DNA from: Hyphomicrobiales bacterium
GTDB taxonomy: Bacteria > Pseudomonadota > Alphaproteobacteria > Rhizobiales > Methyloligellaceae
Assembly: GCA_021775555.1 (NCBI GenBank)
Contig: JAJFHP010000060.1
Span: forward strand, 1-63,234
Direction of reading: 5' to 3'
DNA: 63,234 nt
A program made the position numbers and the translations under genes. This document shows positions 37,504-46,886 of the stretch, in pieces; position 1 is the stretch's first letter; the number at the start of each line of letters is the position of its first letter. The notes beneath the pieces were generated by a model. That model was not told where the DNA came from, ran no database searches, and saw nothing but the letters and a program-made list of their open reading frames with translations.

Positions 37504-38958
37504 TTGGAGACACTCCTGCGGGTGTCAAAGAGTGCTGACACAGGCCAAAAGACAGACGCTAAACAGCTAGGCGAAGAAATGCAGGATGTACCCGGCGAGA
37601 TCGAAATGCGGGATTCAGAGGGCGCGCTGCTGCCTGATTTTGTCCGCGCCATTGAGCTTGCCCTGGAAGAGGGCAAGGGGAATGAGGTTCGCATTCTTGC
37701 CGGCGACATTCATGACGCTGACCTTGCTGATCTCATAGAACATTTGCGTGGCGATCAGCGAGGACAGCTAATCGAGGCGCTAGGCGAGGATTTCAATCCG
37801 GGCACGTTGAGCGAGCTGGAAGAACCAGTTCGCGACCAGGTGCTGGACCAGATGCCCAATGACCAGGTGGCCGAGGCGGTCCGGGAGCTGGAGTCGGACG
37901 ACGCGATCTATCTGCTGGAAGATCTTGAGGAGAGCGAACAATCCGATATCCTGGCCAAGCTGCCAAAAAGCGAACGCGTTGCGCTGGAGCGCTCGCTTGA
38001 ATTCCCCGAAGACTCGGCTGGCCGTCTCATGCAGACGGATTTTATTTCCGTCCCGCCATTCTGGTCCGTTGGCCAGACCATCGACTATATGCGTGAGGAA
38101 GACGATCTTCCCAACGCCTTTACCCAGATTTGGGTCGTCGATCCTTCTCACCATCTGATTGGACGCGTGCCACTCGACAGGCTGCTCAGAACCAAGCGCC
38201 CGGTCAAGATAGAGGATATTGCTGATCTTGAGGTCCATCAGGTCACGGCCGAGGAGGACCAAGAAGAGATTGCGCTGGAATTTGAACGCTATGACCTGAT
38301 GTCGGCCCCGGTTGTCGATGAGGATGCCCGCCTGCTCGGCGTGATCACGGCAGACGACATCATGGAGGTTCTGAAAGACGAGGCAGAGGAAGACATTCAT
38401 CGCCTTGGTGGCGTCGGTGATGAATCAATTTCTGATTCCGTGTTGCGCATCACACGCAGCAGGTTCGTCTGGTTGCTGGTCAATCTTGCAACCGCGGTAC
38501 TCGCATCCTGGGTCATTTCCCTGTTTGATGCCACAATTGAGCAGATGGTGGCGCTCGCGGTGCTAATGCCCATCGTTGCCTCAATGGGTGGCAATGCAGG
38601 CACCCAGTCCATGACGGTCGCAGTTCGCGCGTTGGCAACGCGTGAATTGGGGCCGGTCAACGCTACACGTGTTATTTCACGTGAAGTCCTGGTCGGGCTG
38701 CTGAACGGCTTGCTTTTTGCCGTAATTATCGGCGTCGTGGCCTATTTTTGGTTCGGAAGTGACTTGCTGGGAATGGTCATTGCACTGGCCATGATCATCA
38801 ATATGCTCGTGGCGGGCCTGTTTGGAATCCTCATACCAATGGCACTGGACACACTTGATATTGACCCGGCTGTTGCGTCGGGGGTATTCGTCACCACCGT
38901 GACGGATGTGGTCGGGTTTTTCGCCTTTCTGGGGCTCGCCGCACTGTGGCTGGTTTAA
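37504..38958 (+). CDS. mgtE: Magnesium transporter MgtE
   Basis: Up to 484 residues: N-domain of helical repeats (about 40-160), two CBS domains (160-285), a plug helix and five membrane spans with the pore motif MGGNAGTQS near residue 365. Cytoplasmic domains gate the channel by Mg2+. The start is uncertain: TTG 37504 gives the longest product; GTG 37522 and ATG 37579 are also plausible. Confidence 0.94.
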   Translation: METLLRVSKSADTGQKTDAKQLGEEMQDVPGEIEMRDSEGALLPDFVRAIELALEEGKGNEVRILAGDIHDADLADLIEHLRGDQRGQLIEALGEDFNPGTLSELEEPVRDQVLDQMPNDQVAEAVRELESDDAIYLLEDLEESEQSDILAKLPKSERVALERSLEFPEDSAGRLMQTDFISVPPFWSVGQTIDYMREEDDLPNAFTQIWVVDPSHHLIGRVPLDRLLRTKRPVKIEDIADLEVHQVTAEEDQEEIALEFERYDLMSAPVVDEDARLLGVITADDIMEVLKDEAEEDIHRLGGVGDESISDSVLRITRSRFVWLLVNLATAVLASWVISLFDATIEQMVALAVLMPIVASMGGNAGTQSMTVAVRALATRELGPVNATRVISREVLVGLLNGLLFAVIIGVVAYFWFGSDLLGMVIALAMIINMLVAGLFGILIPMALDTLDIDPAVASGVFVTTVTDVVGFFAFLGLAALWLV

Positions 38959-39008
38959 ACCAGCCTAGTGCCGGTGACGGGGATAAAACCTCACAGAAAA
39001 GAATAAGA

Positions 39009-39833
39009 ATGATTCACACAGTGGAAGCAAATGGGGCTGAAATCCCGGCGATTGGTCTTGGCACCTGGGATTTGCGTGGAGACACATGCGAAACCTGCGT
39101 TTCCGCAGCTCTCGATGCAGGCTACCGCCATATCGACACCGCTGCCATGTATGACAATGAAAGAGAGGTGGGAAGAGCGATACGTAACAGTTCCGTGCCG
39201 CGTGAAAAGATTTTTCTCACCACCAAGGTTTGGCATGACAGCGTCGGCGTTGGCCCGTTTCAGCGCTCGGTTGAAGACAGTCTTGGTCGCTTCAAGCTGG
39301 ATTATGCCGATTTGGTGCTTGTTCATTGGCCCGACAAGGGAACGCCGGTTCAGGAAACCATGCAGGCCCTGATGGATGTAAAGGCAAGAGGGCTGGCAAA
39401 GCATGTTGGCGTTTCAAACTTTACCGTATCCCTGGTAGAGGAAGCCGTATCACACTCGAGCGTGCCGCTTGTAGTAAACCAGGTCGAATATCATCCCTAC
39501 CTGGAACAGTCTCCAGTGCTTGAGGTTTGCCGCAAGCATGGTCTGGCACTAACCGCCTATTCACCACTGGCAAAGGGGCGCGTGTTTGATGAGCCGGTCT
39601 TGAGAGAAATCGGTGAAAATCATGGCAAGAGCGCGGGACAGGTAACTTTGCGCTGGCTGGTGCAGCAGGAGCAAGTGATCGCCATTCCGCGCTCATCAAA
39701 ACCCGATCATATCATTGCTGCCTATGATATTGCCGATTTCAGGCTCGGTGAGGATGAGATGAAGTGCATTTCCGGCCTGGCGCAATCCGATGGCCGGATG
39801 GTTGATTTCGACTTTGCGCCGGACTGGGACTAG
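39009..39833 (+). CDS. Aldo/keto reductase
   Basis: 274 residues. Family signatures: GLGTWDLRG, GYRHIDTAAMYDNE with the Asp/Tyr of the catalytic tetrad, KHVGVSNF and IAIPRSSKPDHI for NADPH binding. ATG 39009 matches the family N-terminus better than the GTG at 38946, which overlaps mgtE. Cytoplasmic reductase resembling DkgA/B; substrate not determined. Confidence 0.93.
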   Translation: MIHTVEANGAEIPAIGLGTWDLRGDTCETCVSAALDAGYRHIDTAAMYDNEREVGRAIRNSSVPREKIFLTTKVWHDSVGVGPFQRSVEDSLGRFKLDYADLVLVHWPDKGTPVQETMQALMDVKARGLAKHVGVSNFTVSLVEEAVSHSSVPLVVNQVEYHPYLEQSPVLEVCRKHGLALTAYSPLAKGRVFDEPVLREIGENHGKSAGQVTLRWLVQQEQVIAIPRSSKPDHIIAAYDIADFRLGEDEMKCISGLAQSDGRMVDFDFAPDWD

Positions 39834-40016
39834 GCTGCCGGGTGAAGTTTGTTTCTGGCTCGCTTGCACAACCCCAATTCATCAGTTGCCGGACCATCCG
39901 CATGCTAGTAATCGATATTGTTTCAACTATTCTTGATTTAGCCAGGCCTTCCTGACGCGATTATACGCAAGGGGTGCTCAACTGTTTGTGTGTCTTTTTT
40001 GGAAAGGATGGAGACA

Positions 40017-40532
40017 ATGTTCAAGCGTACTCTGTGCAAGTGCCGGGGGTTTTCTATTGCTGTGCCATTGATCGCTGCTTTTGCCTATGCCTATTGGCTC
40101 GAACCAGCAATCAGCGGCGATCCGAATGCAACAAACGCCATCATCCATAGCTGCGTTGATAGCGAACGCTCTGCTGCACGCAGCGGCCGCGCTTGTATCG
40201 GGCGCGTAACGGCGCCGTGCAAAGCCAAGCCTGGTAATGCCCACCGCGACGACAAGATGGAATGCGATGAACGCGAATTTGTCTTGTGGAGCCAGCTTGT
40301 TCAAAAAGAATTTGCGGCTCTTCACAATCAGCTTAAACCGGCCCAGCAGGTGAAATTGCAGCAGTCTCAAAACCTGTGGATCAAATACCAGTCGGAGGAT
40401 TGCAGAATACCCTATATTCTGTTTGCTCAAGACAGGGCCGAGTTCGTTGGGCCAGCCTGCACGATTGAGGTGAAGGCTGCTCGTGCATTGCAATTGCGGG
40501 CCTGGCGTGATGCGCTGAAAACAGCGCAATAA
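40017..40532 (+). CDS. LprI-like (DUF1311) secreted protein
   Basis: 171 residues. A hydrophobic N-terminal segment (GFSIAVPLIAAFAYAYWL) is followed by a cysteine-rich domain (SCVD, ACIG, ECDE-like, DCRI and ACTIE) typical of the lysozyme-inhibitor LprI family. Start: GGAAAGG at 40001-40007 fits ATG 40017; GTG 39990 and ATG 40008 are upstream. Probably periplasmic. Lysozyme inhibition is not shown for this subgroup. Confidence 0.75.
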   Translation: MFKRTLCKCRGFSIAVPLIAAFAYAYWLEPAISGDPNATNAIIHSCVDSERSAARSGRACIGRVTAPCKAKPGNAHRDDKMECDEREFVLWSQLVQKEFAALHNQLKPAQQVKLQQSQNLWIKYQSEDCRIPYILFAQDRAEFVGPACTIEVKAARALQLRAWRDALKTAQ

Positions 40533-40609
40533 TCCGCGCAGAAGAAGTTGTGGAACCGTTGCCCTGCGGTTAGGGTTCGCGCCATATCCGCATCAACGGG
40601 GCGAACCGG

Positions 40610-41053
40610 TTGAAATCACTGCACACGGAAATTGGAATTGGCGCACCCGCCGACGTCGTTTGGGAAGTCATCAGCGATCTTGATGGCTGGGCGGCCTGGA
40701 ACCCGGTCATGAAAGCCTCTGGCAGGCTTGCCAGTGCCGGGCAGATTGACGTGACCATAGCAGCGCCCGGGAAGCAGGGAATGTCATTGCGTCCTGAAAT
40801 CGTGATGATTGAAGATGGCAGGGAATTTCGCTGGCGTGTGCAAAAATTTCTTGGAATGTTCGATGCCGAACATGGCTTCCGGGTTGTTCCCGAAGATACG
40901 GGTCGATGCCGGTTTGAACAGTTTGAGGTATTTCGCGGGATTTTGGGGGGTGCGATGTATACGCGACAATCCAAGGCGCTCAATACGGGATTTCAGGCCA
41001 TGAACCGGATGCTGAAACGCGAATCTGAAAAACGCGCCCGGGATCGGGTATAA
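40610..41053 (+). CDS. SRPBCC (START/polyketide cyclase-like) protein
   Basis: 147 residues. The fold pattern is ADVVWEVISDLDGWAAWNPVM near the start and a long C-terminal helix (QSKALNTGFQAMNRML). These proteins bind hydrophobic ligands; role unknown. Begins with TTG 40610, with ACGGGG about 10 bases upstream; no ATG or GTG is available nearby. Confidence 0.75.
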   Translation: MKSLHTEIGIGAPADVVWEVISDLDGWAAWNPVMKASGRLASAGQIDVTIAAPGKQGMSLRPEIVMIEDGREFRWRVQKFLGMFDAEHGFRVVPEDTGRCRFEQFEVFRGILGGAMYTRQSKALNTGFQAMNRMLKRESEKRARDRV

Positions 41054-41093
41054 ATCAGCCGCACTGAAACCCGAACACGCGGTGCCTTGCCCG

Positions 41094-41891
41094 ATGTTTT
41101 TCTATCTCTCCAAGTTCATCTGGTTTTTTCTGCAACCCTCGAATGCCGTCCTTTTCCTGCTCATGGGAGGGATCACCCTGCTGTGGAGCCGTTGGGCCCG
41201 TAAAGGACACTGGATGGTCTTAGCCGGAGGAGTAATTTTGGCGGTTGGCGGGTTGTCGCCGTTGGGGCATGCATTGATACTTCCATTGGAAAATCGTTTC
41301 GACCGAAGCCAGCTTGAAGCTGGTCCGCCGCCCGTCGGAATCCTCATACTCGGTGGTGCGCAGGACATGTCCATCACGCGGTCACGCGGCGCAGTGGCTA
41401 TAAACGAGGCAGGCGACAGGCTGGTCGAGGCAGCTTTGCTGGCAAAGCGTTTCCCGGATGCCAAAGTGGTATTTACTGGGGGCTCAAGCCAGATTTTCGG
41501 AGATAAAACAAGTGAAGCTGAGGGCGCCGTGAAACTTCTCACGGGGCTGGGAATATCTCGCGACCGGCTGATACTGGAAACGCGCGCAAAGAACACGTAC
41601 CAGAATGCTCTATTCAGCAAGGAATTGCTAAAGCCGGAGTCCCGGGAACGATGGCTTCTGGTGACGTCTGCCTACCATATGCCGCGCGCCATGGGCTGTT
41701 TTAGGGACGTTGGTTTCAAGGTAGAACCCTGGTCCGTTGACTATAGAACTCGCGGGCTTGAGGATTTATACCGTTTCTTTCCAAAAGTGTCAGAAGGCTG
41801 GCGCAGGATTGACAGCGCGGTGCGTGAATGGGCCGGGTTGGTGATATACAGGATCACGGGGAGAACAACGGCGCTTTTTCCCGGACCTTAG
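41094..41891 (+). CDS. YdcF/ElyC-like DUF218 membrane protein
   Basis: About 265 residues: two N-terminal membrane spans (FFYLSKFIWFFLQPSNAVL and WMVLAGGVILAVGGL), then a DUF218 domain with ILILGGAQD, TGGSSQIF, NTYQNALFSKE and VTSAYHMPRAM. Related proteins such as ElyC act in envelope biogenesis. GTG 41082 is an alternative start. Confidence 0.88.
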   Translation: MFFYLSKFIWFFLQPSNAVLFLLMGGITLLWSRWARKGHWMVLAGGVILAVGGLSPLGHALILPLENRFDRSQLEAGPPPVGILILGGAQDMSITRSRGAVAINEAGDRLVEAALLAKRFPDAKVVFTGGSSQIFGDKTSEAEGAVKLLTGLGISRDRLILETRAKNTYQNALFSKELLKPESRERWLLVTSAYHMPRAMGCFRDVGFKVEPWSVDYRTRGLEDLYRFFPKVSEGWRRIDSAVREWAGLVIYRITGRTTALFPGP

Positions 41892-41925
41892 GATATCGGA
41901 TTAATTTGTTTCAGGGAGGCCCGTA

Positions 41926-42321
41926 ATGGCGCAAGACATTACCACGAGCGTGAAACAGCTGGTTGAAGATGCCAAGAAGGCCATCGAGGAAATATCCGCC
42001 GAAGAAGCCATGGAAATTCATGACGACATGGATGTCGTTGTCGTCGATATCCGGGATGTGCGGGAGTTGCAGCGTGACGGAAAAATTCCCGGTTCGTTCC
42101 ATTGCCCACGCGGCATGCTTGAATTCTGGATCGACCCTGAGAGCCCCTATCACAAGGATATTTTCGCTAAGAAAAAGAAGTTCATTTTCCATTGCGCATC
42201 GGGGTGGCGCTCTGCATTGGCCACGGATGTGGCGCAACGCATGGGTCTGAAACCCGTTGCGCATATCGATAGTGGTTTTTCGGGATGGAAGAAGGCGGGC
42301 GGTCCGGTAGAAAAGCATTAG
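41926..42321 (+). CDS. Rhodanese-like sulfurtransferase
   Basis: 131 residues, one rhodanese domain: VDIRDVRELQRDGKIPGSFHCPRGM and the active-site loop FHCASGWRSA with catalytic Cys. It would move sulfane sulfur in the cytoplasm. AGGGAGG upstream of the ATG. Convergent with the next gene, 15 bases apart. Confidence 0.92.
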   Translation: MAQDITTSVKQLVEDAKKAIEEISAEEAMEIHDDMDVVVVDIRDVRELQRDGKIPGSFHCPRGMLEFWIDPESPYHKDIFAKKKKFIFHCASGWRSALATDVAQRMGLKPVAHIDSGFSGWKKAGGPVEKH

Positions 42322-42336
42322 GCTTATTGCTCCATA

Positions 42337-43197
42337 TCAATCAGTGCGCCGCCACACCAGCCAAACGCCGAAACTGGCCAGCACAAGACCAGCAAGTGAA
42401 AGTGCTCCGAGTGTCTGGCCCAAACCCAACCATGCCAGAAGGGCGGCGGAACCCGGAACAATAAAAAAGGCGGAGGCGGCACTTCCAGCCTGTCCGCGCA
42501 TGAGCATCAGTGAATATATCCCCATTCCGACAATGGAAATCATCACGATATTCCAGCCCATCATGGCAATGAGGGTGGGCGTCCAGATCGCTTGGGGTGT
42601 CTCGAATGCCAGAACTCCCAGCACACTTGCAATCGCTCCCCCGGCCAGTTGACATGCCGTGGCGGGAAAGGGCGCGATATCGGATGTAAAACGTTTGAGA
42701 TAGAGCGTTCCGCCGGTGAGACCTGCAAGAGAAATTCCGACAAGCGCGATGACTGACCATTGGGTGGCGGCAAAGGGGAAAGCGAGGACGACACCGCAAA
42801 GACCAAGTGCCATTCCAGTCCATTGGCGTGGCGTAAAACGCTCATTGAGCATAGGTACGGCCAGTGCTGCGGTCAGCACCGGATGAAAGGCATGGACAAG
42901 GGCAAGTGGCGCCGCATCAACAGAAACCAGGGCGATATGGGCGGCTGCGAGGGTTACCCCATGCACAAGTGCGCCACCAATCAGCAGGTGAGGCCAGTGA
43001 TGCAGGGCGGGCAGTGGCTCTTTGCGCACCAGCACCGCCAGAACCAGCATCAGCGGTGCGGCAATGACAAGGCGTATTGCGACGAACAGAATCGGTGAAA
43101 TGTCATCCAACCCGATACGTGTGGTGACATAGCTCGAAGCCCACAGCAAAGCGAATGTTGCCGGCAACAAAAATGACAGGCGTTTTGAATGTGTCAT
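42337..43197 (-). CDS. EamA/DMT-family transporter
   Basis: 286 residues, ten membrane spans in two five-span EamA repeats (LLPATFALLWASSYVTTRIGL in the first, VIALVGISLAGLTGGTLYL in the second). Exports or imports small metabolites across the inner membrane; substrate unknown. 27 bases downstream of the anti-sigma gene on the same strand. Confidence 0.9.
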   Translation of the reverse strand: MTHSKRLSFLLPATFALLWASSYVTTRIGLDDISPILFVAIRLVIAAPLMLVLAVLVRKEPLPALHHWPHLLIGGALVHGVTLAAAHIALVSVDAAPLALVHAFHPVLTAALAVPMLNERFTPRQWTGMALGLCGVVLAFPFAATQWSVIALVGISLAGLTGGTLYLKRFTSDIAPFPATACQLAGGAIASVLGVLAFETPQAIWTPTLIAMMGWNIVMISIVGMGIYSLMLMRGQAGSAASAFFIVPGSAALLAWLGLGQTLGALSLAGLVLASFGVWLVWRRTD

Positions 43198-43224
43198 CCT
43201 GCCACTCGCGGCCCGGGCAGGTGA

Positions 43225-43968
43225 TTACGGTGTTTGCTTGACAAGAAGGCCCGCGAACATGACCGGACCCATTGATTTTCCGGTGGGTGCGCCGCCTTTA
43301 GGCTCAAGACTGATGGCAAGCTGTACACCCTCTTCAAGCATTTTGTGATCAATTTCCGCCGGAGCATCCATCATGGCGTAAGCACCCGTGCCAACAAGCC
43401 CCAAAGTCATGGGCGGCTTTTTGCCATCTTTCATGATGGCCCACAATTCATAGCTCTTTGACGTGGGTTCCTGCACGGAAACAGGACGGATCGCAAACTG
43501 CTTTCCGGGCATGTTCATGGTTATTACAAACCCGGTCTCGCCCTTTTCGCTTTGCAGCATAGCCACGTAACGCTCTTCAGGTGCAGCCTGTCTGAAGGGA
43601 GTATCAAGGCCACCCATCCAGACGATGGCCAGCGCAAGAGCCGCTGCCACGGCCCCCATAGTGGCATATCTCCACAAAGACAAGCTTCGCTTGAGGTCAA
43701 CCATCTGTTCAGCGAGGTCTGTGAGTGCAGTGCTGACAACAGGAGACGGGGCGACAAGAGATGCCTCTATCTTATTCCACGCAGAATCAGGTGGCTCTAT
43801 TGGAGGAACAGCTTCACTCAAGGGGCTGAGGCGCTCTTCCCATTCGCTGACGGCGCGAGCAAAAGCTGCATCCGAGACCTTCAGACGCTCAGCTTCTGAG
43901 CGTTCATCCGCATTGAGCGTTCCCAGTGCATATTCACCGGCAAGGATATCCATCTCGCGCCTAACCAT
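43225..43968 (-). CDS. Anti-sigma factor, RskA-like, single-span membrane protein
   Basis: 247 residues. The N-terminal anti-sigma part (MDILAGEYALGTLNADER) lacks the His-Cys-Cys zinc motif; a membrane span (YATMGAVAAALALAIVWMG) is at about 105-125; the periplasmic RskA domain follows (YELWAIMKDGKKPPMTLGLV). It should hold the adjacent sigma factor inactive until an envelope signal leads to proteolysis. Overlaps the sigma gene by 8 bases. Confidence 0.88.
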   Translation of the reverse strand: MVRREMDILAGEYALGTLNADERSEAERLKVSDAAFARAVSEWEERLSPLSEAVPPIEPPDSAWNKIEASLVAPSPVVSTALTDLAEQMVDLKRSLSLWRYATMGAVAAALALAIVWMGGLDTPFRQAAPEERYVAMLQSEKGETGFVITMNMPGKQFAIRPVSVQEPTSKSYELWAIMKDGKKPPMTLGLVGTGAYAMMDAPAEIDHKMLEEGVQLAISLEPKGGAPTGKSMGPVMFAGLLVKQTP

Positions 43969-44509
43969 CACCAAGGCACTCCTTGACCCGCGCCAGACCA
44001 CGGCGAATCCAGCTCTTCACTGTGCCAACAGGTGTCGACATGCGCTCAGATATTTCCTCGTGTGTATAACCGTAATAATAGGCCATCAGCAGGCATTGTC
44101 TCTGGTCAGGATTAAGCCGTTCCATACAACTGAGCAACGCTTTCAACTCTCTGTTTTGAGCCGTCATTTCATAAGGATCAAGGGCATCATCTTCCCTCTC
44201 GCCACCGTCTTTTTGATCCTCTACACCAACTTCGGTTCTTTTTCGCAAGACATCGATAGCGCGATTGCGTGTAATCGCAACCATCCAGCTTATGGGCGAG
44301 CCAAGCGCAGGTCGAAAATTGGGCGCTGCATCCCAGATCTTGAGATAGGCATCCTGAATCACATCCTCAGCCAGATCACTTCTTTTCAAGATACGCACAG
44401 CTACGCCAAACAGTTTCGCACTCGTTGCATTATAAAGTGCATGAAATGCTGCTTTATCGCCCTTGGCGGTGGCGCTCAGCAATTGTTCGAGTTCGGATTG
44501 GGCCATCAC
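43961..44509 (-). CDS. ECF-family RNA polymerase sigma factor
   Basis: 182 residues. Sigma region 2 includes LAEDVIQDAYLKIWDAAPNF near residue 50; region 4 includes YYYGYTHEEISERMSTPVGTVKSWIRRGL near residue 145. It is co-transcribed with the membrane anti-sigma that follows. Targets unknown; no clear autoregulatory promoter was found in the 80 bases upstream. Confidence 0.93.
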   Translation of the reverse strand: MMAQSELEQLLSATAKGDKAAFHALYNATSAKLFGVAVRILKRSDLAEDVIQDAYLKIWDAAPNFRPALGSPISWMVAITRNRAIDVLRKRTEVGVEDQKDGGEREDDALDPYEMTAQNRELKALLSCMERLNPDQRQCLLMAYYYGYTHEEISERMSTPVGTVKSWIRRGLARVKECLGDG

Positions 44510-44590
44510 AGGGCGAATAGTGTCCGTTTTTCTGGGGCCGCTATTGCCTAACGGATATAGCGAATTGACAGATGTTGCAAAGGCTCGTGT

Positions 44591-46315
44591 TCATTTTGGT
44601 TTTGACATGGGCTCAATGCGCACTTCAGGAAGCATTTCTACAGGAAGTTCACGCGCTTGTTTGACCCGAAGAACTTCCATAGGCTTTTTAACACCGCGGA
44701 CCTTTATTCGCTTTGTTTCAAGCCCCGAGATGTCCAGGTCAGCACGTTTGGCCGCTTCCAAAGAAATAATCATCTGGCACTCAAGTTCTTTCGTTGCAGA
44801 TTCAAGGCGGGCCGCCACATTGACGGTACTGCCAATGACGGTCATGGCAGCGGTTTTTTTATGTCCAATCTCTCCGAGAACCAGCGGGCCGACATGCAGC
44901 CCCATCCCAATCCTCAAGGGTTGGGCGACTTCATCTTTAAGCGTCAGGTTCAGTCCATCAAGGGCAAGGTCTATCCTGTGGGCCGCTCTTATGGCCTGGC
45001 GGCAGGCAGTTTCGGGGTCTCCATCCCGTCCAAACACAGCCATGAGACCATCACCGAGATATTTATCAATCCAGCCATCCTCCTCGTGGATAACCGTGCC
45101 GACGGTATCAAACAGCCTGTTGAGCAGAAATACGACATCATAGGGCAGGCGCCCTTCACTCAGTGTCGTGAACCCTCGTAAATCGAAGAACAGGATGGCA
45201 AGGTCACGCTCGGTGCCCTTTACCTCCATGCTATTGGCCTTTGTTTCCGTACTGGCGGGTGCCAACAGCAGGTTGACCGTGACTTCCGCATAAGGGCGCA
45301 ATTGGCAGGCTAGGCGAATATCGGGGCCTGCCTCGATGCTTTTCAGGGTTTCTGCTTCTGCTCGTGATGGCGGGTGGAGATATTCACCACCCGAAATCAC
45401 ATGAACACGGCACGTGGAACACCGCCCCCTGCCGCCGCAAACAGAAAGATGCGGGACATTGTTCATGCGGCTGATTTCAAGAAGGGTTGCGCCGCTCACT
45501 CCGCTCACAGTGGGCTTGGGTGAATAGTTCACGGCGATTTTTGGACGCTGTCCACTGGCAATCAGGCGTCCGACGAAAATCAGCAAAACGCCGCTTAACA
45601 GAATGTAGAAGGCATATTTGGCCTGGGTCCCATATGCGGCAATAGCCTTGCCATCTGCAGCATTCGGCCAGTTTGACACGGCCTTCAGGTTTTCAAAAAT
45701 AGCGGGGTCAGTAATGGCGATATTGGCGTATCGCCCGGCAACCATGAAACCCGAGATCGCCGTGGTGGGAACAAGAATAGCGATCGCGAACAGCACTGGG
45801 AAAGCACTGCTATACCAGCGCGTTAGGCGCAGCCAGAAATGGATGCCCACGCAGCCATGGGTCCAGACCAGTAGCAGTAGGATCGTTTGGTTCCAACCCT
45901 TGTTTGGCCACAGCTTCACGAGTTCGTAAAAATAGATATCGTTCACATCGAAAAAGGTGTGCGCTACGCGGGTGTTCACGATATGGGGAAACAGCAGGAA
46001 GGGAATGGCTAGCCCAAGTAGAATTTGCATCAGTTCCCACGGGGCCATTTTGAAGGTTTGGCGCCGCACCAGTTTAAACAAGGCCAAAGCGATATGGGCA
46101 ATCAGCGCAAGCCCGAGCACAATTCCCCCGGGCAATGACCGGGTGACCGTGGTGCGCCAACTCTGCGCCTCCATCATTGCATCGATTGAGAACAGTCCAA
46201 GGCTGTGATTGAGAAAATGTGTCGCCGCAAAAGCAAACAGGATCAGACCCGAGAACAGCCTTATTTGCTGAGCCACACTGCCTCTGAGCAGAACAGACTT
46301 CTGTCGTGGTTTCAT
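44591..46315 (-). CDS. Membrane-bound adenylate/guanylate cyclase with [2Fe-2S] ferredoxin domain
   Basis: 574 residues in three parts. Residues 15-255: about six membrane spans rich in His (33, 37, 74, 111, 119, 153, 159), reminiscent of cytochrome b-type subunits. Residues 265-352: a ferredoxin domain with Cys293-x5-Cys299-x2-Cys302 and Cys337. Residues 370-555: class III cyclase with metal Asp378 (FFDLRGFT) and Asp422 (LGDGLMAVFG), and NVAARLESA. It probably makes cAMP in response to the redox state of the cluster or heme. Heme binding is inferred, not shown. Confidence 0.88.
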   Translation of the reverse strand: MKPRQKSVLLRGSVAQQIRLFSGLILFAFAATHFLNHSLGLFSIDAMMEAQSWRTTVTRSLPGGIVLGLALIAHIALALFKLVRRQTFKMAPWELMQILLGLAIPFLLFPHIVNTRVAHTFFDVNDIYFYELVKLWPNKGWNQTILLLLVWTHGCVGIHFWLRLTRWYSSAFPVLFAIAILVPTTAISGFMVAGRYANIAITDPAIFENLKAVSNWPNAADGKAIAAYGTQAKYAFYILLSGVLLIFVGRLIASGQRPKIAVNYSPKPTVSGVSGATLLEISRMNNVPHLSVCGGRGRCSTCRVHVISGGEYLHPPSRAEAETLKSIEAGPDIRLACQLRPYAEVTVNLLLAPASTETKANSMEVKGTERDLAILFFDLRGFTTLSEGRLPYDVVFLLNRLFDTVGTVIHEEDGWIDKYLGDGLMAVFGRDGDPETACRQAIRAAHRIDLALDGLNLTLKDEVAQPLRIGMGLHVGPLVLGEIGHKKTAAMTVIGSTVNVAARLESATKELECQMIISLEAAKRADLDISGLETKRIKVRGVKKPMEVLRVKQARELPVEMLPEVRIEPMSKPK

Positions 46316-46444
46316 ATTACGTCAACATCTTATGCACATGACTCAGAAGAGTCCCCATCCCGCCTATATATCAGCGCTGCGTCATTGTATTGAGTCATTA
46401 TGGTGCATGGTAGACAGAAGCGGGGTTGAAACGGCGTTTGCGCT

Positions 46445-46882
46445 ATGGGTATTCATCTCATCAAATTATGCGTTGGCATCGACAGTCTTACACATCTGAG
46501 CGAGCGGCAGGCGTTCCGTTTGGCTCAAGCCGAAGTGAATGGTGGGCGCCGTGAATTGTTTCACCGGACGCGCCAGATGCCCCGCCGGCGTGACGAACTG
46601 CTCGATGGAGGGTCACTCTACTGGGTCATCAAGGGGGTTGTGCTTGTTCGCCAGTCCATCCTCGATTTGAGAGAGGTGCGTGGGGATGACGGAATTCGGC
46701 GCTGTGACATCATTCTTGATTCCGGGCTTGTGCCGACACGTCCGCATCCCAGGCGGGCATTCCAGGGCTGGCGTTATTTGACCAGTGAAGATGTGCCTGG
46801 GGATTTGGGATTGACCGGTTCCGACTTTGATGCGCTTCCGGAAAAAATGCGTGGTGAACTAATCGAGTTGGGGTTGCTGTGA
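46445..46882 (+). CDS. DUF1489 family protein
   Basis: 145 residues. Pattern HLIKLCVGIDSLTHLSERQ, RTRQMPRRRDELLDGGSLYWVIKG, and RAFQGWRYL matches a conserved alphaproteobacterial family of unknown function (DUF1489). Cytoplasmic, no signal. Divergent from the cyclase gene and convergent with panC (4-base gap). Confidence 0.88.
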   Translation: MGIHLIKLCVGIDSLTHLSERQAFRLAQAEVNGGRRELFHRTRQMPRRRDELLDGGSLYWVIKGVVLVRQSILDLREVRGDDGIRRCDIILDSGLVPTRPHPRRAFQGWRYLTSEDVPGDLGLTGSDFDALPEKMRGELIELGLL

Positions 46883-46886
46883 TTCC

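Noticed and set aside
44510-44590. ECF-type autoregulatory promoter before the sigma gene
   Set aside because: A CAAC ... CGTT pair is present but the spacing of about 20 bases does not fit known ECF promoters.
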